Assembly (NCBI GenBank): GCA_012274445.1
Contig: JAAROD010000054.1
Coordinates: 434,001 to 498,000, forward strand
Origin: Sclerotiophoma versabilis
Taxonomy: Eukaryota; Ascomycota; Dothideomycetes; Pleosporales; Didymellaceae
Direction: 5' to 3'
Length of the DNA stretch: 64,000 nt
Shown here piece after piece: positions 34,985 to 45,116 of the stretch; the stretch's first letter is position 1; the number at the start of each line of letters is the position of its first letter. The notes below the pieces were generated by a model. That model was not told the DNA's origin. It worked only from the letters and a program-made list of their open reading frames with translations, and did no database searches. The position numbers and the translations under genes were made by a program.

Positions 34985-35131
34985 TGCCAGGGACCTTGCG
35001 GTCTATCAGAGCACACGGTCCCTGCTCGAGAGCAGAGATGTAAGCTCAATACCTGTTGGCGTCTTCCACACGCTTCCACCTGAGAAGGTGGACACTGGTG
35101 GTAGGGTATCCCCTGCTGTACAAGTTCCTCG
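34985..35131. repeat. Hairpin-rich module, copy 1 (candidate structured RNA)
   Basis: First of four alignable modules of about 125-147 bp. In order: TGCCAGGGACC; hairpin H1 (GACC-TTGC-GGTC, 34992-35003); TATCAGAG; a second hairpin (CTGCTCGAGAGCAG); the linker GGCGTCTTCCACACGCT; hairpin H3 (CCACCT-GAGA-AGGTGG); CACTGGTGG; hairpin H4 (AGGG-TATC-CCCT); and CAAGTTCCTCG. It is longer than the others by an insertion around the second hairpin. Strand is unresolved. No open frame is shared with the other copies. Confidence 0.6.
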
Positions 35132-35284
35132 TTGACGATCGATGATGGACGGGAGGGACGAGGCGCGAGCGGGTGCTCTAGCGAGAGCGACGATTGTATC
35201 TGGACACATAGTATAACCTCGATGGAAATGTAGGCGAACCCAAACGTAAAGTGGAACGTGCAGCGAAGGTACCTGAAGATAATT

Positions 35285-35418
35285 CGCCATGGACCGTGCT
35301 GGTCTGTCAGAACCCCCGCAAGGGAAGGCTCCACATCGTAGGCATCTCCCACACGCTGCCCTCTGAGAAGAGAGATACTGGTGGTGAGGACAAAGGTCCC
35401 TATCGTGCAAGTTCTTCG
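35285..35418. repeat. Hairpin-rich module, copy 2 (candidate structured RNA)
   Basis: Aligned order: CGCCATGGACC; H1 (GACC-GTGCT-GGTC); TGTCAGAA; a CCC-GCAA-GGG hairpin; ATCGTAGGCATCTCCCACACGCT; H3 (CTCT-GAGA-AGAG); ATACTGGTGG; H4 (GGAC-AAAG-GTCC); GCAAGTTCTTCG. H3 and H4 differ from copy 1 in nearly every stem base yet still pair. Begins 300 bp after copy 1. Confidence 0.6.
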
Positions 35419-35605
35419 TGCGGGATCGTCAAAGGGCGAGCGCTGAGATAGGACCTCATCTCAAGCCAGAAGGAACAAATCTTGATATGGAAGTCAAGAG
35501 AAGCCAATATAAGACCAAAGTAGAGCAAAGGCTCTACAGTCATATCGCCTCAGACCAAAGACCTGAGGCTCACACCTCGGAGCAAAGAGTGACTGCCTCT
35601 CAACA

Positions 35606-35732
35606 TGCCATGGACCTTTCGGCCTGTCAGAGTCTCGGAAGAGCCTCGATATCGCAGGCGTCTACCACATACTCCTTTCTGAAAAGAGAGGCACTAGTGA
35701 AGGAGGCTACCCTCTGAAAAGCAGGCTCCTCG
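35606..35732. repeat. Hairpin-rich module, copy 3 (candidate structured RNA)
   Basis: Aligned order: TGCCATGGACC; H1 (GACC-TTTC-GGCC, which pairs fully only when read on the minus strand with a G-U); TGTCAGAG; CTC-GGAA-GAG; ATCGCAGGCGTCTACCACATACT; H3 (CTTTCT-GAAA-AGAGAG, one U-G); GCACTAGTG; H4 (GAGG-CTAC-CCTC); CAGGCTCCTCG. Two perfect 7-bp stems lie just upstream, at 35520-35537 and about 35548-35570. Confidence 0.6.
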
Positions 35733-35770
35733 CTCCCCGAGGGCACTGGAAATGCAAGGTGTGGACGAGC

Positions 35771-35804
35771 GACAGACGACCCTGCGACAACAGCGTCGTC
35801 TGTC
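35771..35804. repeat. Perfect 10-bp inverted repeat
   Basis: GACAGACGAC (35771-35780) and its exact reverse complement (35795-35804) flank a 14-base loop, 39 bp after module 3. It may belong to a transcript containing the modules or be an unrelated palindrome. Confidence 0.8.
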
Positions 35805-36369
35805 AACCGTAGTAATTCGAGTTGAGTACACGATCAGCCAATCCAAAACACTCCAAGAAGGTTAGGGGGTTAATTTCGAGGAGGGTTTTAGATCAGCAAC
35901 CGCATGGTCTGCAACTCACGGGCGTGCCATCCCACCACACCAGCTCTTTATGGGATACTTTTAGGTGGGTGACACATACCATAGACCCGTTAGCTTTCAT
36001 AAGCTGTAACTGAAACGGCTTTCACGTTTTCCCTGCTAATTCAGTTGCTTAGCCTTTGGATGCCTGGTAGTTAAGCTGGGCAATGTGAATGTCGTTTGGG
36101 TCCGGAGCCAGTCTCCGTGGTCTTATGTCGTTTGCCTGGAGAAGACATAAGGTGGCCCCTATTGAACACCCAAAGCCCCTTCAGAGTAAGCGGTGGCGTT
36201 TCCAGCCCTAGTAACAGGGTGTCGCCCAACAGCTCTTTGCGCTCGATGCGGGAGGAGCGACCATGCTCCGTCCACACTCTGCCATTCCAGTCAGGTACGA
36301 ACAAGCCCTCGATGGTCCCTACATGTGTATATAGCCTCGCGCATCGCACAAGAGTGCTTCCATGCAATT

Positions 36370-36492
36370 TGCCAAGGGCATCAATGCCTGTCAGAGTTTT
36401 TGACTCCATAACTGCTGGCCTCTCTCACACTCGCTGACCTGAAAAGGCCGCACTGGTGATGGGGTCGATGACCCTGCGATGGAAGGTCTTGG
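36370..36492. repeat. Hairpin-rich module, copy 4 (candidate structured RNA)
   Basis: The most diverged copy. Order: TGCCAAG; H1 (GGCA-TCAA-TGCC, a different stem at the same place); TGTCAGAG; GAGT..ACTC; AACTGCTGGCCTCTCTCACACTCGCT cut to its core GGCCTCTCTCACAC; H3 (CCT-GAAA-AGG); GCACTGGTGATG; H4 (GGGTC-GAT-GACCC); then a stem GGTCTTG..CAGGACC. Begins 764 bp after copy 3. Confidence 0.55.
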
Positions 36493-37166
36493 TTGAGCAG
36501 GACCATTTTGGGTCACTTCGTCATGGAACGGTATCGGCTTGGTATTTGCCAAAGTCTGCCAAGGGGCTCGTTTCCAAATGTCGAGGAGGGATCAATGGGT
36601 GCGATGAGTAGTAAACAAACAGAATGGTATGGTGCGAATGAAAATTAAAAGGTGCGCGTTAATCGGCAAAGAAGCGTCGCGTTACGCAAAGAAATAGTCC
36701 GGTGCAAATGAGGATGTGAGAGGGGCAACGTCAGGAATTTCGGCCCACAGTCGATACGAGAGGCAGTGTATCGCTTGTCGAAAGGAAGCGAAATTGAAAG
36801 CCTTCAAATCCGACTGATTGGCGTGGGTTGATGTAGGGAAATGTCACGGAATGGGTAGTTTCGACTCTGGCTCAGGATCGAGGTGGCCTGATGAGCAGCA
36901 CAAAGCTAGTTATCACAGTAAATAGTACCACAAATCGCGGAAGCATAGGGTCTGGGGGATACCGAGTGACTCCTTGAAGGAGCTGGGAACCAACCCTACT
37001 GCGTCCGGCAGTAACCTTGCGCTAGTAGAGTCTTGCACAAATGTGCTCGTCCCGTCGTCTCCTTTCGTTGTTGTTATCTAGCGCGACTGGAGAGGACGTC
37101 GATCGAAGGTGCCAGCGAGTCGCTGGCAATGCACGATCCGATGGCCCGTCCGCTCGCCGCAGTTGT
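36493..37166. other. Intergenic, right of the hairpin modules
   Basis: No gene seen. It should include the 3' UTR of the WD40 gene on the minus strand. Confidence 0.35.
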
Positions 37167-38441
37167 CTAGTCGCTATCTTCCATAAGTTCGGCTAGTTCT
37201 GCTTCTTCCTCGGCTGTCATCATGCCCTCTTTGCTCTCTGGCTCCTTCTCCTGTGTCTTACCAATCTGTTCGTCCTCGGCTTCTTTGATCGCCTTGGCGA
37301 GCTCATGCGCCTTTAGGCTCCACTGTCGGACTGTTGCATCGATACTCACACTGACAAGCTTCTGGCTAGGCAACAGGATCAGTCCAGTGACTTCCTCAAA
37401 ATGTCCGGAGAAGGTGTGATGCAGCTTTCCACTGCCCTTTTCCCACACGCGAACCTCTTCGTCTCTGCAGGCTGTGATAACCCAGCCTCCATCTTCGTCA
37501 ACAGCTACATCGCGCACGAAGTCAGGGTGTTCGAACGCCGAGTCTTCTTCCCAGTTTCTGCCTCTTGAGAGGCACTTCGCGGTTTTATCCGCAGAAGCCG
37601 TCCAGAGATCCCCGTCTGAGTCAAAGTGCACAGCGTCGATGCTCGTCTCGTGTGCAATAATCGGCGAGGGCTCAACCTCTGAGGCCGAAGCAAAACCAAT
37701 ACTCCAACGTCTGATCTCTCGATCACTGCCGGCACTGAATACCGTCGCTGAGTCCTTCTTTGGATCGTACTCTGTAACTTCAAGTGCAAGCGCAAGAATG
37801 CCTCGTGTATGTCCCTTGAGTGTGTGTAGTTTGTTGCCTGTGGCGACGTCCCAAACGATGATGCTCGCGTCTGCCGAAGCAGACACAAGAATCTCCTTAT
37901 CTTGCAAGGTGAATGGAAGGACAGCCTTGACGAAGTCGCTGTGGCCCTGGAACCGTTTCGCCAGCTTTCCTGTAGACAGCGTCCATGACCAGATTGACTT
38001 GTCCCAACAACCCGCGTATGCAGCGTCAGTTCTCGGCGATACGGCAAGTGACGTGAGAGGTGCAACCGGCCCAGCGAAGGTTTTGGTCACTTTCTTGGTC
38101 TGTGAGAGGCAGAGTCAGCTCTGGCCCTGCGTAGCATGTACATGTGCGGAGGGGTCTAGGGAAGGTGAGTGGAGGTCTGACCGACTTCAAGGTTAACCCG
38201 CTTCACGTTGCCGGCGGCCTCGGCGATGTATATCTGGTTTTCATCTTGCGGATCTGGGACGACGGCGAGGATCTTGGAAGGGAGCTTGAACGGGCTACCC
38301 TTGTCGTTCTTCGATTTTGCGGCCTTGCGCGCTGTCTCGTTGAGTGCAGAGCTGCTGCCCGTTAGCGTTGGGCCTCCAGATGCCAGAGCGTAAGGCGTAC
38401 GTGGTCTGGAAGTAGTGCCCTGGATCGTTGGACCGAGACAT
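37167..38441 (-). CDS. WD40-repeat protein
   Basis: Beta-propeller scaffold of 380 residues, function not assigned. Exons are 38441-38401, 38354-38186 and 38099-37167. Blades are marked by DKSIWSWTLSTGKLAKRFQGHSDFV, then SADASIIVWDVATGNKLHTLKGHT, AGSDREIRRWSI, TASADKTAKCL, DEEVRVWEKGSGKLHHTFSGH and SIDATVRQWSLKAHE. The C-terminus is a Glu-rich helix ending ELAELMEDSD. The first intron (46 bp) has GTACGC, branch point CTAAC and CAG. The second has a weak donor: GTCGGT at 38185 is the only phase-0 choice giving RVNLE-TKKVTKTF, and the acceptor at 38100 is firm. The exon-2 end is therefore the least certain point. Confidence 0.78.
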
Positions 38442-38979
38442 GGTGTTATATAAGGGGTCGAGCGGGGCTGGGAGGTGACGTGTGACTGTTAGAATCCCAC
38501 CTGACCTGCATTCGGGCATCCAAGGACGTGGCGGGCCGATGAGAGCCCCACCTTCACCGTTCAGGGTCCGGCGAATCGAGGGAGACCCAGGGAGTCGACT
38601 TCACCATCACAAGGATAAGGCATCAGCGGTTCAATTTAGCAATAACTTTGTATGTATTTCAAGATCCCTATGTATTATTAGCAGTACGTTGCTAGAAGGC
38701 TAAAACATAACGCCGATGTCGCCATGGAAATGTCAAGCCCAAAAGCTACTACCCTCTATCTAAAGCTAGATAGCCCAGGTCTCCCATGCAAGAAAAGAAT
38801 CATAAGTCATAAATAGGTCGTGAAGAGTGAGGCGCGCATCGAGGCACCCGTCGTGACACTCAGGGATATCTAGCAGGACACTGTCCAGACGCCTTTTGCC
38901 TGTGGGTATATGCCCAATATCCAAATGTGCAATGCAGTCATAAAGTCGTAAGTATGGTGAAACGCATATACGGAAGCGT
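38442..38979. other. Short intergenic stretch
   Basis: No gene seen. A TATATAA on the minus strand lies only about 10 bases before the WD40 ATG, too close to act as its TATA box for that start. The rest is probably the byr4 3' UTR. Confidence 0.35.
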
Positions 38980-41776
38980 TTAGTTTTCGAAGGTACCGGC
39001 AGAGGCGCTCGCGGCGAACTCCCGGATCGACCATCTCCATCCACCGCGCTGTTCGCCTGAGTCGCGAATGCCGCCAACCCAGCCTTCGACTCTGCGTCGC
39101 CAGACAGCTTCCTCCTCACGCTGTCTGCGAATGAAGCTGGGGCCGACATCGAATTCTTCGCCAACAAACGTTGGATCGTCGACGTTGGTGGCACCGCCTG
39201 CACCACCGCCAAAGTTGTTGCCACCGACAACGCTCTCATTGTCCTTCAAGTCGTCGAGGCCAGCGAACGGATCTTCTTCTTCGTCCGGGTCTCCAACTGA
39301 CATTGGTGACTGAGGACCGGTCGAGTGTCGTGGGGCCTTGAGCCAAGTCATTTTTACAGGATCAAATACCATGCGGCCTTCGTATTGTACACCTCGAGGA
39401 GCTGATATTTGCGAAATCAGTGCTGGACGGGGTGGTGATGGCGCTGGCGCTGGATTGGACGGCATCTTCATCAGACGTGGTGATGAGAGGTTCCTAGAAT
39501 GGATCGACGACAGTAGTGTTTGTGACATAGACTGCGAACGATCGTGCGCGCGGCCATGCGACATGCCCGGTGGCGCAAAAGTTGGTGTGCTTGCTGTAGT
39601 CAATGCGAGAGTTGTGGTAGAGTTATTAGGCTGAGAGAAAGAAACGAGAACATCCTCGTTGCCTTCCCAGCGCTGCATAGAAGGGTTATAGACCATCCCT
39701 TTCTCGGCTGTTCAATGTTAGTAACAGTGATGAGACATGCAGTTCGAGGGTCTTACTTTGTGTGTATGGCTGTGTCATCTGCCTAATCAATTGTGGCTTT
39801 TGACCTGTAGCTTTCTTACGAAGAGCAGTCGGACTTGTATGCGGGCTTCGGGCAGCAACTTGTGCTTGCCAGCTTACGGGTCGAGATGTGGGTGCGATGG
39901 GGCCTTCGCCTCGCGACCTCGTACCTGCCAGACGCTGTTCACGGGCATTCCTACTAGCAGCAGTGTCTCGAGCGAATCGTGGCGTATTGTCCGTCTTCGG
40001 CGGGCTCTTGGGTGTTTGAGGCAGCGGCGTGGTCATTCGGTCTGGCATAGGCAGACGAGAAGTACTGGTTTGTGATCGGAGCGTCTTGTTGCTGGCGGAG
40101 TTGCGGGGGGTCTTCTCGTATTGCTTCTCTTTAGTAGCAGACGTTGGGAGGTCATCGAAGAGGTCGAGCTCGTGGCCGTCGCCAAAGTTTCGCTTACGTT
40201 GAGGCTTGGTCAGCTTCTTCGGTGGTGGTGGATGGCGTCCAAGAGCAGACGGAGCCAGGTCTCTTCGTACTCCGGCACGGCTGGGAGTCTGAGTTTCCAT
40301 CTGACCAGAGATCGACATGCGTGAGTGAGATCGCATGGACGGGGACAATGGGCGGCGAGGATCAGAGTCGCGTCGAAGGTGGCCCTGTGAGCTTCTGGTC
40401 GTGACATGGTGTGATTGGGCATTCGAGCTACCGGCGGGCAGGAAGGGCACGCTCGAGCGCGGTGTTGGCTGGAAATTGGAGCTACGAAGCATCGGCGCGG
40501 AGCGCTTTGCCTTCAGGTATTGCGCACTAGTGGTGGTGGGCATTGGTCGAGTACTGCCCTGGATTGAGGCGCCGGATTCGTAGACGGGAGTGAGCCTAGT
40601 ACGTGCAGTGGTTGTGGTTAGTGGTCGAGGTATTCTGGAGCCCGACGACGGCTTGTCAGTGAAGGTGATGGAAGCCGTAGGGCGCGCAGCAGGGGGAGTT
40701 GCCGGCTTGGAAGCTGTTTTCTTCACTACAATGTTACGGTTTAGCGTGAGCTTCCTTGTGTCAAGGAACCCCCCTGCACCGAAATCGAGGCCTTCCATGA
40801 AGTCTTCTTCGTCGTCTGCGGGTTTGGGCTGCGGCTGCGGCGACGATGCAACCTCACCATCAAGCGGCGGGGAGGTTATGGGGGTGACTGCGGGCGACTG
40901 TACACGGGATTGGTTCAGTGCCAGTGGAGGGAAGGTGGCAGGCAAGTCGAAGTCTGCTTCAAAATCGTCGTCGACAGGTTCCTGGTGGACGGGCTCCTCG
41001 GCAGGCAGGGGCACGTCCTCAGCAGGGACCACGGCGGGTACTGATGTGGGGGGCAGCTCACGTTGCTGCTGGTTAGGAAACGGAGAAGGCGCAAGAGGTG
41101 CGGGCTCAGCAGTCTTGAGCTTGTTGAGGCGGGCATTGAAGTCCAGGGGCTCCGTGGGCAATACGAGCCCAGTCAGGTCATCATCTTCACTCTCCAGGGT
41201 CATGCAGCTTCCCAGGCTTGGGCTCATAGCAGAAGCTGACGAGCTGCGTCCACCCCGGGGATCTCTCTTGGTGCCAGCAAAACGGATGCCCAGGCTGCCC
41301 TCGCCCCAGTCGTCGCCAAAGTCGTCGTGGTCGTCGGCAGGGGTGCGCGGCACGGGGGCCTTCAACTTCAGTTCGCCGCCATTCGCAGGGTCCGGAAGCT
41401 CCAGGTCGTTGCCCCAGTCATCGTCGAGCTCGATCTTCTTGCTGTTCTTCGGCTTCCCCAGGCGCTTGATGCTTCCGCCCAGCAGCGCCGAGGCGGGGAC
41501 GCTCGTGGGGATGGGAATGCCGGCCTGCTTCGCGGAGAAGATGGCCTTGTGTGTCGACAAGTCGTCGTCCGGGGTCAGGAGCACCTGCCAGTCGTCGTCG
41601 CCGGTGTTGGACTCGGAGCGCACGCTGAGGCGCGAGGACAGCGAGTGGACTGTCGAGTTCTTGAACAGCAGGCCGTCGCCGTCCTCAAAGTCGGCGTCGT
41701 CCCAGTTCTCGATTCCGGAGACCATCGAGTTCATGGAGGCTATCCGCCCCGCAAAGCTGCGGTTCGGAGCAGCCAT
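38980..41776 (-). CDS. byr4: Byr4-type septation/mitotic-exit regulator
   Basis: Byr4 forms, with Cdc16/Bub2, the two-component GAP that restrains the Spg1/Tem1 GTPase and so septation; it acts at the spindle pole body. Exons are 41776-39757 and 39707-38980 (49-bp intron), 915 residues. Family marks in order: ENWDDADFEDGDGLLF; DDWQVLLTPDDD; QAGIPIPTSVPASALLGG and KRLGK; DDWGNDLELP; GSLGIRFAGTKRDPRG; SPSLGSCMTLESE; FMEGLDFGAGGFLDTRKLTL; KRNFGDGHELDLFDDLPTSAT; TPRFARDTAASR; WQAQVAARSPHTSPT; then KGMVYNPSMQRWEGNED, MVFDPVKMTWL and FDVGPSFIRRQREEE..WRRRVEGW. Most of the protein is disordered between these blocks. The frame is open upstream, but MAAPNRSFAG is the first Met giving a normal start. 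It is divergent from the XRCC4-like gene. Confidence 0.87.
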
Positions 41777-42620
41777 CGCAGAGTGGGTCGGCAGATCGCG
41801 ACGAGGTCGATTGTGGTGTAGTGAGACAGGTTTGGATAGAGTGGAGGAGGTTGGTGTGCTGGTCGGCCGTTCTTGCTGCAGGGTGCGTAAGCGAGGCGCT
41901 CTTTCCCGCTTGCGAGGCCCACGCTGCGGCCAGGAGGGTGCAAGCTCGACGCGTGAACCCTGTCTTTGGTCACACCGAGTGGCCGTGAGTGCCCAAATAA
42001 ACACAACCAGCGCAGAACGCACAGCGAACGCTTTCATGCAAGCCCCGCAAAGGGTGGGCGTGTGCGTGGATATAGACGTCAGGGCTGCTGTGCTGGGAAG
42101 GGCCGGGGACGACGCGCAGTCAACAACGCGACGTCAGAGTCTATCTCCAGTGCAAAACATGGCGAGTCGTGTGCTAAACTCTGCTTGTGTCGTGTGCCTG
42201 GCATGCTGCAGCCTCAAGGCAGCACCCGGTCTCGCGCCACGCACTGCTCACTTGCGCCCACGTATTTAGCTTCGCATGGCGCTTCTTCCCAGACACCAGC
42301 TGCTGTTTCGATATACTCTGCACCCAGGTGAAACATCCGCCTCGTGTTCCTGCGTTCTTCTGTCGCGCCCGTCAACGACTCCAGGGTCGTCTAGCTCTCG
42401 CTGACAGGGACCATCCTGAGCTTGCTGTAGCATGCTGTTAGGCCTGTCCCTAGAACACCGCCCGCACGCCACCACGCCATCGTCATTTGCGCTCTACCTT
42501 CTGGAACTGGGGTGCTGGCCAGTCTGCGCAACCTGTGTAGCGACTGGTAAACAATAACAAGCCTAGCCTGCACTGCACGCCTTGCCACTTGGAGCCCTGC
42601 GAGCTAGTGGACACAACACT
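41777..42620. other. Divergent promoter region, byr4 and XRCC4-like
   Basis: 844 bases between divergent start codons. Long frames here on the plus strand are continuations of antisense frames over byr4. No RNA gene seen. Confidence 0.45.
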
Positions 42621-43887
42621 ATGAATCGCCGCATCGTGCCTGTCGACCCGGCTAGCGGACGCGGCGAGCTCGTGGTTCTCCAAGTGCAGCAAGAAGGCAC
42701 TCACGAGCTCGATGTTCGGCTTGTTGGTTGTGAAGGCGAGAATCCATATGTGGTGCACAGTAAGGGCGACCCTAACACCCACGATGGTTGCTATGCTGAC
42801 ATGGGTGAAGTCAAACAAAGCCAGCTTCCAAGATTGAAACACAAGTTCAAGGGCACCAACACGGAGTGGGAGACCGTCCTAGCCCACTTTCTGCTGCAGA
42901 AACAGCTGGGTTTAGACCAAGCCAATCTTTTGGAAGGTGTTCGCATGGTCTATACCTTGAACAAGGACGATCTCGAAATCTCTTTCCGGCAAGATGTCCA
43001 AGGAATCAAGGCAAGGCGCCACTCACTCGGCCGAACCTAATCTTACATGACTAACATGACGCAGTTTACCTTGGGTGAGATCATGCTGCCCAGAGATGAT
43101 GAGTTCGAATTCAATCCATTCGAGTGGGCTCAAGCATCAGCCCAGGCCCATTCACAGACATTAGAAGAGCTGGCCAAGGTGAAGACGCGGATCGACAGCG
43201 AAAAGGACATTATCACAAAACTTAATGCTCAACTGGATGACTTTATCAAAACAAAGAACGAGGCCGAGACAGCCATGTTGCAGCAATTTATGGAACTGCT
43301 TAACGAAAAGAAAAGGAAGATCAGAGACCAGAGCCGTCTGCTAGCTGGGGCCAAAGTCGACAGGTCTACAGGTGTGTATTCCTTCACCACGTATCCACAG
43401 CTGACTCATTCAACATCCTATAGCACTTGCGGTACAGTCAGCTAGGACGGAGACACCACGCAAAGCAGGTCCATCTCGGTATTCCAAACGTAAAGCACCC
43501 ACTAGGGCTGCAAAAGCGGCACGGGAGGAAGAACCTGATAGCGATCAAATGGAGATTGAAGAAGCGAAAATTGAGGAACAAAACCATGACGAAGACATTC
43601 CTGGTCCTGCCACGCCAGATCGTTCTGATGCTGAAACAGAGTCCGATAATGAGGATTCTGACAGCGGCCTAAGGGGCGGGTCATCTGAGACGCTCAAGTC
43701 AACTCCAACGGTTGCACAACCCACAAGAGAAGCTGACCCATCAAGTGACGGACCACCACCGCCGCGTTCCCTGCCGTTCGGCAGAGCAGGTACACGGAGC
43801 AAAGGCCCGGTTAAGAAGCCTTCACCACTGCCACCAGCCGATGACGATGACGATGATGACGACGAAACTGACGATGAAGAGTTATGA
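42621..43887 (+). CDS. XRCC4: XRCC4-like non-homologous end-joining factor
   Basis: Nuclear partner of DNA ligase IV in double-strand-break joining (Lif1/XRCC4 family), 386 residues; exons 42621-43010, 43065-43371 and 43424-43887. The N-terminal head (about residues 1-130) is beta-rich and ends LNKDDLEISFRQDVQGIK. The second exon gives FTLGEIMLP, then the long coiled-coil stalk (QTLEELAKVKTRIDSEKDI, KLNAQLDDFIKTKNEAE and LLNEKKRKIRDQSRLL), the ligase-binding region. The third exon is a disordered acidic/basic tail (KRKAPTRAAKAAREEE and a D8 run). Intron 1 (43011-43064) has a GC donor (GCAAGG) with branch point CTAAC; its length is a multiple of three but it contains a stop. Assignment rests on architecture plus the stalk sequence. 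Confidence 0.75.
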
Positions 43888-45116
43888 GTGCAGATATTTG
43901 CATCCAGCCCGCTTTGCGAGCCAGACACCACCTGATGCTTTGCATCCAGCCACAGTTTCAACCGAAGAGAATTCGAACTAGGTTCAACCAAGGGCAAAGT
44001 TCTGTTTTGAACCTTATCGTGCGACACAACAAAGGCAACGCGCATTTATATAGTTTGTGAATCTTCAACCATCAGCCACAAAAGCTGTCATGGCAACCGT
44101 TTTGCGTTCGACAAAGCGATGGCAGCAGCTGACCAAGATTTGTCCTGGATGCCTGCATCAAAGCCCATCGTCCGGAGGGAGAGGTGCCAAGGTTTTCATC
44201 ATCGTTAACATACTCAGCGAGATTCTTTTGGTTCACGTCACAAGTAGGTATGCTTGGCAGGTGAATGGCTGTGCTGAGAAAATCGGTGATTCGAGCCATG
44301 ATGGGTGTCGGAGCTCGTCAGCGAGATTGCATCGAGCGCGGCGGGAAGATGTCCCTTAGCGCAGATCTCCGCTCGGGACGTTCCTCAAGTCGCAACGGGG
44401 CGGTTGGGATGGGCACACCAGCATTGAGTAGTGGTGAGTGAGACAAGGCTACAACAACAACTGCGTGCGCATCGAAGACGGTGGAATCTCTGCAAGTGAA
44501 AGTCGACGTGTGATGTGTTCACGAAAACGAGGTGAGACAGCGAAGCAACAATTCGCTGCTCCTTGTCAGCCGAAGCCGCGCTCGAACCCACTAGCACGAG
44601 GACGCCATATCCACCGCGCCAAGGCAGTGCACCATCCCAGCAAACCATCACACACGCAGGTACCCCTCTGACACCGCCCTTCTTCCAAGTCCAGCACTGC
44701 GCAATCGCGTCGCGGACTCTTGCTGGCCTGCGTCTGGGCAATGATTGGCTTCGGTCCAGGCGGTATCAGCTACACAGCGCATCGGAGGCTGAGGTAGCAC
44801 TCCCTGTTCTTCGGTACCGTATGCAGCTACTCTTCACCCGCGCGCTCCGCCGGCCTCCCGTAGCCTCTATACTGACAGTGTTTGTAGCGCCCAGCTGTGT
44901 TCCTTGCAGCGTGCTCCGCGCGACCGTTGCTGCGGTCCTTCACCGCGCATCACCCACCCCAGTCGAAGCCCCACTTCCACCACTCACCCATGAGCCGCGC
45001 TCTGCGGATACGTCACTATCGAACACATTCGCGAGTCGTCGTTGCACCGGGCTTTTGTCGCGACTCTTCCCTCCCGCCTACAAGGCACTCGGCAAACGCG
45101 ACCGCATTCCATCACC
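43888..45116. other. Intergenic, nothing seen
   Basis: 1.2 kb without a supported gene; short frames on both strands only. Presumably the promoter and leader of the 45.1-kb gene. Confidence 0.4.

Noticed and set aside
35858..35872. GGTTAGGGGGTTAA as a possible telomerase RNA template or telomere seed
   Set aside because: It is not a clean TTAGGG permutation and only one and a half units are present.
34985..36492. Modules as a CRISPR array, tandem protein repeats or hammerhead ribozymes
   Set aside because: Copies are widely and unevenly spaced and diverged in their stems, share no frame, and lack the CUGAUGA..GAAA hammerhead core. A minus-strand CTGACAGGCCGAAAGGTC in copy 3 only superficially resembles it.
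40590..42269. 559-codon plus-strand frame opposite byr4
   Set aside because: Antisense shadow of the Ser/Pro/Asp-rich byr4 coding strand; no independent evidence of coding.
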